Positions 8,645 through 17,600 of a DNA stretch of 64,000 nucleotides are shown in pieces (within the stretch, counting starts at the first letter, position 1; the number at the start of each line of letters is the position of its first letter). Origin of the DNA: a virus. Location: IMG/VR virus record IMGVR_UViG_3300020463_002440, positions 92,384 through 156,383 of that record. One strand, written 5' to 3'. The notes under the pieces were generated by a model. The model had not been told where the DNA came from. It did no database searches and saw only the letters and a program-made list of their open reading frames with translations. A program made the translations under genes and the position numbers.

Positions 8645-11600
8645 TTAAATTACTGCTCTACTGTTTGAAGCTCTTCTTGCGAGTTTTCTTACAGAAGATG
8701 TAAATGGTCGACCTTCGATTCTACCTGTTCGACCGTTAATTCTTAGTCCTCTTGCGAAGTACTGGTTATTCAATTCATCAGCACCTGACCATCGGATTCT
8801 ACCACCGTCCTCATTAAGAACCGAAGCAACTGCTGATATAGCAGCACCTAAGTTTCTAAAGTTCAGAGGTAATGCATTTCTGTTAACACCTGCTGATGCA
8901 CCGTTAAACTGGTGAGCAATAGATTCAACCAATGATCCAAATACTAATGTATCAGGTTTAAGTACATTACTCTTCAGACAATTATCAAATAATGCTTGTA
9001 TCATTGCTGTATGATCTGAATCAGGAGATAGATTATTTACAAGATAATCTCTCATTCGATCCCACGATCCAGTAAATGCATCTAACAAGTCTGTATTGTT
9101 AGCACCTTCTAATACCCAAGTTGAACCATTCCAATAATATATATTACCTGCATACAGATTTGTTGTGAAATCAGTAGCAACAATATATGCCCAGTTTGGT
9201 TTCTGTCCTGTAATAGAACTTAACGCAGCCACATCAACAACTGATCCTTTATATTTCAATCCTTGCATTGTTGGATTGAATACTGGGAACACATGAGTAC
9301 CATCGTAATCAAAGAATGTTGCTGTAAATGTTCTTATTGCGTTCTGATTACCATTTGTTTGATAGCTTGGTCCTACTGCTTGTGTATCTACATATTTGAA
9401 ATCATTCTGTAAAGCAGTTAGTAAGTTTCTTGCATCACGTCTTGTTAGATTAATATCAAGGAAGTTATATGTAGCATTTACATATCTTACAGTATCTTTC
9501 TGTAATCCTTTTCTTCTTTGAGCAAGTATATCTTGAGCATCTGTAAATACTGCATCGCTGTAACTGTAATCAGGTTCAGTTTTAACAGGTAAGTACTTAG
9601 TATCATTATTTATTTGAGTTAAGAAGAATATATCTGCAAGATCTTTAACCTTCTTGCTTTCAACTGCAGTTCCTAATTCACCAAGTATCTTCTGACCTTC
9701 GTATTCACCAATTACAATATCTTTACAAATCTTACCTAATTGACGATATGCTTTTGCAGTTGGTTCTCGTTGATCTTCAGGTAATCTGTAAACTTGATTC
9801 CAGAAGTAGAAATCAGCATTCCATCTTGACGCGGTATTACCACCGAAGTTCAAGTCAAAGCTGAATGCATCAAGTAAGAAACCTGTATCTCTTCTACATT
9901 TATCTTTGTTGTAATCAAGTACAGTGAATTGATTGTTTATAAATTCAGTTACATCGGAAGCAAGTTCTTCAGTATTATCAACAAGTTTCTGAGCAGCATT
10001 ACTAAGTTCAGTTGTTGGGAAACTTGAAGTTGATACTGGTCTTGGCAATTCGTCATTATCATTAGATCTTATTGATTGTTCGATAATACCAACTAAGTTA
10101 GTAACCTCAGTACCTTCAGTTGAAGTAGCTGCTACACCCAATGTATTTTGCGGAGTTAAAGTATATGTACTTGCATTAGTTACTGGAGTTTCTTGAACTA
10201 CTTGAGACATTGCATTACCAAGCAACTGTAATATATCAGCGTATTGTCTTTGCTGATCTACTTTAAGTACTGATACTTCTTTCTCAAAGTAAATGCCTGC
10301 TGATTGTAATGATGCGAAGTTTGTTTCATATTGAACATCGTGTGATATAGCATCAATAGTATATCCTATATCTCTTCTACATCTTGCTCGAGGGAAACTC
10401 AATCCGTTATGATTAACTGATATATAACTGATAACACCTTCTGCGGCAGTATGAGATAGTCTTTCAACAAGCTCTTTAGCAGTTACATAGTTATCTCCCA
10501 TCCAAGTTTGATCCACATCAATTCTTTCAGGAATTGTAGATCTTACTTCATAAGAATCATCAACCGCATTGGCAATAAGTTCAACTAGCTTTCTTGTAGC
10601 AATACAAGTATTTGGATTTGCACCGTGTATCGAGAAGTCTTGAGCTTCTGTTGTTTGATACGAAGGTACGCCGTTCCAATATTCGTATTTAGTTACAATA
10701 TCACCAGTATAATATTTTCCTGTTCTTGGGAATAGTTTTGTTTCAATATCCTTAGCACCAACAACATGTTCTATAACTTTTGCCATGTGTAAGAATGCAT
10801 CTCTTGTTCCCATGTATTGTTCGATCTGTAATCCAGTATTTACTGTATTTTCAAAATACATTCCTGCAGTTTGAACTGAAGCCGCATTACCTCCATATTG
10901 AATGTCATGAGAAACTGCATCAATAATATATCCAGCATCTCTTCGACATTTCTCTTCACTGAATGGAAGTATATCATAATTTTCTGCAAGATAAGCAAGC
11001 AAGTCTTTAGCAACCGTTTCTTTAACTCCAAGTACTTCATTAAACGCTGTTTGATTAACTGCAGCATAATTTGATACTTTAGGCAATTCATAAGCAGGAT
11101 TCAAGAGTAAGGTTGCACTTGTAAGAGCATTTGCACAAAGATCAAATAAACCTTCCATTTCGGCGCCGAGTGGAGCACCACCTGAACCTGAACTGAAGTC
11201 TTGACTTAACGCATTATTTGCTGATTTTAAACCAGCAATATCAGTATCTTGGACAATTAAATCAACACAATCTCCAATATGTTTAAATAGCATAGCTGAA
11301 GGCTCAACTTGATTTGTAGGTAAGCCAACATTAACTCCCTTTTCAAAATAAAGTCGAGTAAAGTTTTGAGTAGCAAAGTTACCTTGATGTTGTCCGTCAA
11401 ATGAAACTGCATCAATCAAGTATCCTGTATCTCTTTCGCATTTAGCAACATCGTGAACATGGCTTGGATAATTTGCCTCAACCCATGCTGTTGCTTCAGC
11501 TATTAAGAATGCTTTGTTATTTTGTAATTGAGATCTACCATTTATTCGAGCAACACCTTGAGCATTTGTAGTAAAGTTGATTGCATCAGCAGCACTTCTA

Positions 11601-14600
11601 CCATTTGTCATAACATCAATTATTTCGTCAAATGCTTCTTCAACTTTAACCTTTAGTGCTGAATCAGTAACTGCTTTAACTGCCAAGCCTCTTGCAAATT
11701 TAATACCTTCAACTGTTTCAGTTAATTGTTCGTTAATTACTCTGTTTGTACTTACAGTGTCAATTCTGTAAGCAGTACCATTAAATACTGCATTATAGTT
11801 AGAACCGGTGAGTACATCAACCGCAACTGCATCAAGAAGTAAACCTATGTCTCTCTTACATCTATCTCCATCAAATGTATAATAACGATCTTTCAGATAA
11901 CCTTGTACTTCTTCAATAATAAAGTCTCTGTTTTGTTGTAATTGCTTTCTTGCTAATGTTCTATTCGGATCAAACGAAGCCTTAGTTAATGTTGGGAATT
12001 CATCATCTTCGATATTTACATCATCAACTAATTGAGCAATTGATTCAATTAAATCATGCAATCTTGTAGCTGTTGCTGTATCAGCTGCAGTTCCATCTGT
12101 ATTTTGATAAGGACCTGTACTAATTGCACCAGTATCGGCTGAAACAAATGAATGTGCATATTGACCTGAACCACCAGTACCAACATTCATTGTTATAGAT
12201 GTACTAGTAATTGATGTAATCTTAACTGCTTTTCTATAATGAGGATGATGTGCTTGTGGCTCGGTATGATTTTGTGGACCGCTACCCATATCACAACTGA
12301 ATGTAAATCCATTTGGTTTTAGATAAACTTTGTTTCCTACATCAAGTGTATGACTTCCAATTGTTGCTGTAAATACTCCAGTTGCTGGATCGTAAGTGGC
12401 ATCAGTTGGATTGAATGTTGTAAAGTTTGTAGTATGAGCAACTTCTTTCGCAATCTTTTCAGCAACATCTGCTAAGTGAGAGAATGCCTTTTTCGTTGGT
12501 TCTCGTTGTTCATAAGGTAATACATTAATTGATTCTCTTAATCCTGAAACATTAGCAGTATCTTCATAATCGGATAATACTTTAAACTGTCCTTTTACTT
12601 CAATAGGTAATACATTAGTTGATCTTAATTGTTCGTAATCAGCCGATGCAGAATTGAATCTTCTGAAGTAGTAATCAAATACTTCTAATGTATTTTCATT
12701 TCCACCGTATTCAATATCTCTTGATACTGCATCAACAATTAAACCAACATCTCTTTCACAAACCTCGGCAGCATAAGGTAATCCTTTATGTTCTTTTCTT
12801 AGGTAATCAATTACTGACAATGAAATATTTTCGGATATTCCATCAATTGCAGCACAAGCAGTTACCATTGCAGTTTCAACATTAGGTTCGATGTAATCAG
12901 GCAAATGATCTATTGTATCATCAGAGAGTGCTTGAGTTACAATATTAACTCTATCTCTTGCTAAGTTAGCAACCTCAATACCTCTATCAGTTCCTGTAAC
13001 ATCTTGTGTTACTGCATTTCCTGTGGAAGGTGTGATTGTTATATCTCTAACAATACTCCAAGCAACTTCAGCTATATGTTCCCAAACTTTAACAAATGGT
13101 TCTTTTTGAGATATAGGTAATACTGATTCTCCGTTTTCAAAATACAATCTTGCAAAGTTAACAGAACATGTATTTCCGCCAAACCTAACATCTTGTGCTA
13201 GTGAATCAACCAAGTAACCTGTATCTCTTGCACAATCAGCAGTATCATAAGAGTGGCTAGTATTCTGAGAAAGCCAAGCATTAGTTTCAGCAATAATAAA
13301 TGCTCTATTAGCAATTAATTGATTAGAAGCTTGTTTATGATCTTCTGTTAAAGCAGCTTCATCACCGTATGTTGTCACACCAGTATTGGCTGCACCATTT
13401 GATATGATATTAATAATTCTATCAAAGTGTTGATTTGCTCTTGTAAGTGCGGTTCCTGTAACATTAGGATCACCGGCAACTTCAGATTTTAAGTAATTAA
13501 TTGCACCTACTGTTTGTGTTAACTGATCGTTAATAACTTTGTTAGCACCTACTGAACCAGTTCTATAACCTAGTCCCATGAATTGAGAATTCCAAGTAGA
13601 GCCTGTAGCAATATCTCTTCTTACTGAATCAAGAATGAATCCTGAATCTCTTGTACATTTTTCACCGTTGAATACAAAGTATTCAGAATCTAAATAATTA
13701 TTAACTTCTTTTTGTAAGAACTCTCTGTTAGCTTGTATTTGTTCTCTTGCATATTGACCTTGAGAATTATAAGTAACTTTAGCTACTGAATCTTTAATGG
13801 CCGATACAAATGTATGAGTTCCACCTGAACTTGCAAGAAGCTGAACAGTAACATCATTACCATTAACGGCTGTGACAGCTGTTGGAGTATTATAAACTGC
13901 ATCACCTTTTCTTGGATACGAATGTTCAGTTGCATTACCGTCTTGTGTACATGTATAAGTAAATGAATATGGAGCAAACTGAACATAGTCATTTGTTGTT
14001 AAATCATGACCAGGAATTGTCATTACAGTAATTCCTGAGGTAGGATCGTAAGTAGATGTTGTTGGTGTATAATGTTTAACAACTGAAGCAGGATCTGTAA
14101 ATAATAATGCATCTGCATCTATACAGTTAACCTCTGCACTAACAAACGTATGAGCTCCACCAGGACCTGCTCCTACATTCATTGTAATTGTATCAGAAGT
14201 TGCTGAATCAATTCTTATAGGCTTCTTATAAGTAATACTATGATGTTCTTGAGGAACTGCATGATTGTAAACATTTCCATCCATTGTACATGTAAATACA
14301 AACGACCTAGGCTTAATTGTTATATAATCGCCTGCTTCTAAATTATGTTGTCCAATTGTGGCAGTCATTACACCGGTTGCTTCATTGTAAGTAGCAGTTC
14401 TTGGTGTATACGTAGATATGTAATTACGTGTCTTAATATTATTTGCTGTTGCTGATATAAATGTATGAGGAGATGTATCAGACGAAGTACCTGCATTAAT
14501 TGTAATCGTTGTGTTTGATGTAGCAGCTACTACCATTGGCTTCTTATAAGCAGGATGTTCTCTTGTTCCTTGAATGGCACCTGTAATAGCAGATACAAAT

Positions 14601-17600
14601 GTATGAGTACCTGATGCGTAATTTCCTCTTACCTTACCAACATTACATCCAATTACATTACCTTCAACTGAAGTAAGGGTAACTTCTTTTCTAAAGTTAG
14701 GATGGTGTTCTTCAGGTTCAGGATGACTTGTTTGATTATTATCTAACAGGCAAGACCATGTAATACCTCTTGTGGCAAATTTAATCTTATCGCCTACTCT
14801 TAATTTGTTAGTTCCAATATCAGCAGTAAACTCTCCAGTAGCAGGATCATAAGTAGCTGTACTTGGAGTAAAGTTTGTTACTGTCTTTGTTGGATACGAA
14901 TGCTGAGATGCATTACCATCCAAATCACAAGTATATGTTAAGCTCTCAGGAGCAATTAATATTTCTTGTCCGATTTGTAAATCGTGAGAACCAATTGTAA
15001 GTACGTTTAGACCTGTAATAGGATCGTAAGCAGAATCTGAAGTTGAATAAGTTTTACCTGTACTATTTAAAATACTTGTAATTTTATCGAATGCTTCGTC
15101 TGATCTGAACCCAGAAGCTTTATCATCAATTGCCTTAACATGTGAGATTGCATTGTTTGAAGCAGATACAAATGTATGAGGATTAGATCCACCGTACCCA
15201 ACAAACATTGTGATAGTTGTTGGTGTTGTAGATTCAATTGGACAAGGATGATTAAAGAAAGGATGTCCTGGATTTGGAACTGCATCGTTTGTAGGTCCAC
15301 TTCCTGTATCACAACTGAATGTAATACCATCTTCAGCAAACCTTACATAATCTCCTGCTTGTAATTTGTGACGACCGATAGTAGCAGTAAATATTCCAGA
15401 CTCAGGATTATATGATGCATCAGTTGGAGTAAATGACAATCCTTGATTCTTTGCAGGAGTAATTGCGTTTGCGACTGCAGATACAAATGTATGTTCTTGC
15501 TGTCCTGTTGATCCACCATAACCAGGATTCAATGTAATAGTTGTATTTGATACTCCTATGATTGGACAAGGAACGCCGTTTGCATATGGGTGATGCGCTT
15601 CAGGAACCGCATGGTTTGTAGGACCTGAACCAGTATCACAACTGAATGTAATACCTTGCATCGCAAATACAACAGTATCTCCAACAGCCAATGTATGAGC
15701 ACCAATAGTTGCTACCATGATTCCGGTAGAAGGATCGTAAGTTACGTCAGTAGGCTGGAATCCGCTTTCTGTCTGAAGTGTATTAACTCTTCTCTTAAGT
15801 TCGTTTATTGCACCTGTTGTTTGTACTAACTGATCGTTAATTACATTATCAGCTAACTCCGTACCTGCACGATAAGCAAGACCTGTTTGATATGCATTAT
15901 AATTTGAACCTGTTAGAAGATCTCTTTCAACTGCAGGTAAAATGTATTCTCTAACATCTCTTCTACATTTGGCAGAATCATATCTGAAATATGTTTCATC
16001 AAGATATCCATCAACGTAATCCATTAAGAATGTTCTGTTTCTTTGTAATTGCTTTCTTGCGTTTCTCTTATTAGCAGGAATGCTTGCACTATCAGACCAT
16101 TTGATAGTATCGCCTAGTACTGTAACTGCGCCTTGTGCAGCTTCGATGAATTGATACTCAAACGCAAATGGTTGTGTACCAACGTCAACTGTAATTTTAT
16201 GAGGTACTGCACCTAATACTTCGACTGGAGTTTCATCAGCAGGATAACCTGCTTTTGGATAATAGGCTCTTGTTGTATGATTATCTCTGCTACAAGTCAT
16301 GGTGAAACCACCTCTCTTAAGCAATACATAATCACCTATACTTAATCCGTGACCTGACTGAATAGCATTTGGAGTAGCAGAAACAAATGTATGTACTTGT
16401 TGACCAGTATCTCCACCATAACCAACATTCATTCTTATTTTATTTCTACTTACACCGATAATTGGACATGGCTTTTCGTAATAAGGGTGGTGAGGTTCAG
16501 GAACCGCATGATTTGTAGGACCTGATCCAGTATCACAAGACCAAGTAACACTCTCAGGATTAAACCAAACAAAATCTCCTACTTCTAATTCGTGAGCACC
16601 TATATTGGCCTCCATAATTCCAGTGGCAGGATCATAAGTTCCATCAGTCATTTGGTGAGCTTTTGAATTACCCATTGTGATAACGAATAAACCAGTTACT
16701 GGATCATAAGTTGCACCAGTAGGTGTATATTGTTTTCCTTTATTCTCAAGGATTTGTAAAATGTTATCGTAAGCATCATCAAGTCGTTGTGAAGCAAGAT
16801 AAGAATCACCATCTATTAATTCATTAGTTTGATCCTTTAATCTATTATAAGCAGCAACTGTTTCGTTATTTTGATTTTGTATAACTGCTTTTGCAGATTG
16901 CATATAATATGCTCGACCTGCAGTAAGTGAATTATAGTTAGTTTCAAATAACATGTCATTCTTAACGGCAGGAATAATATAATCAGAAACATCTCGACGA
17001 CAAGATTTACTATCGTATGCAAAGAACTCATCGTTGTTTTCAATCCAATCAATTAGCTCTTCAGTAACAAACTCTCTATTGTCCTGTAGTAGTGTTCTAG
17101 CTGCTGTTCGAGGCACAGAAGTATCTTGCCATATAATCGGGTTGATGTTCTCTTCACCGTATTCTAAGACATTTAGAAGTTCAGCAAAGGATGTATCAAT
17201 TCTTGGATTAATTTCATTATTTGCTGAAACAAAGATTTCTTTTGACCTGTCTCTTAAGTATTCGTTTGCACCTTTTGTTTCTTCAAGCTGTTCACCAGGA
17301 ACAACATAACTGATTGGAGACCTATAAGTAATACCAGCAAGTCTTCCCCAATAGTTTGTATCAAGTGCAACGTCATAACCTGTACCGTCAATTATAATAC
17401 CTGAATCTCTTAAACATTTTTCTGAATCGTATTCTTTATAACCTAATCCACCGTTTGCTGAATTTGCTGTTAGGTAATCAACTACATCATCAATAACATC
17501 GTCAGCCGCATTATCAATTGTATCAGCGAAGACTGTATTACCAATAATAAGATTAGAGTTTATACCTCTTGGAGCAAAGAATTCAGTTGTACCTTTTGCT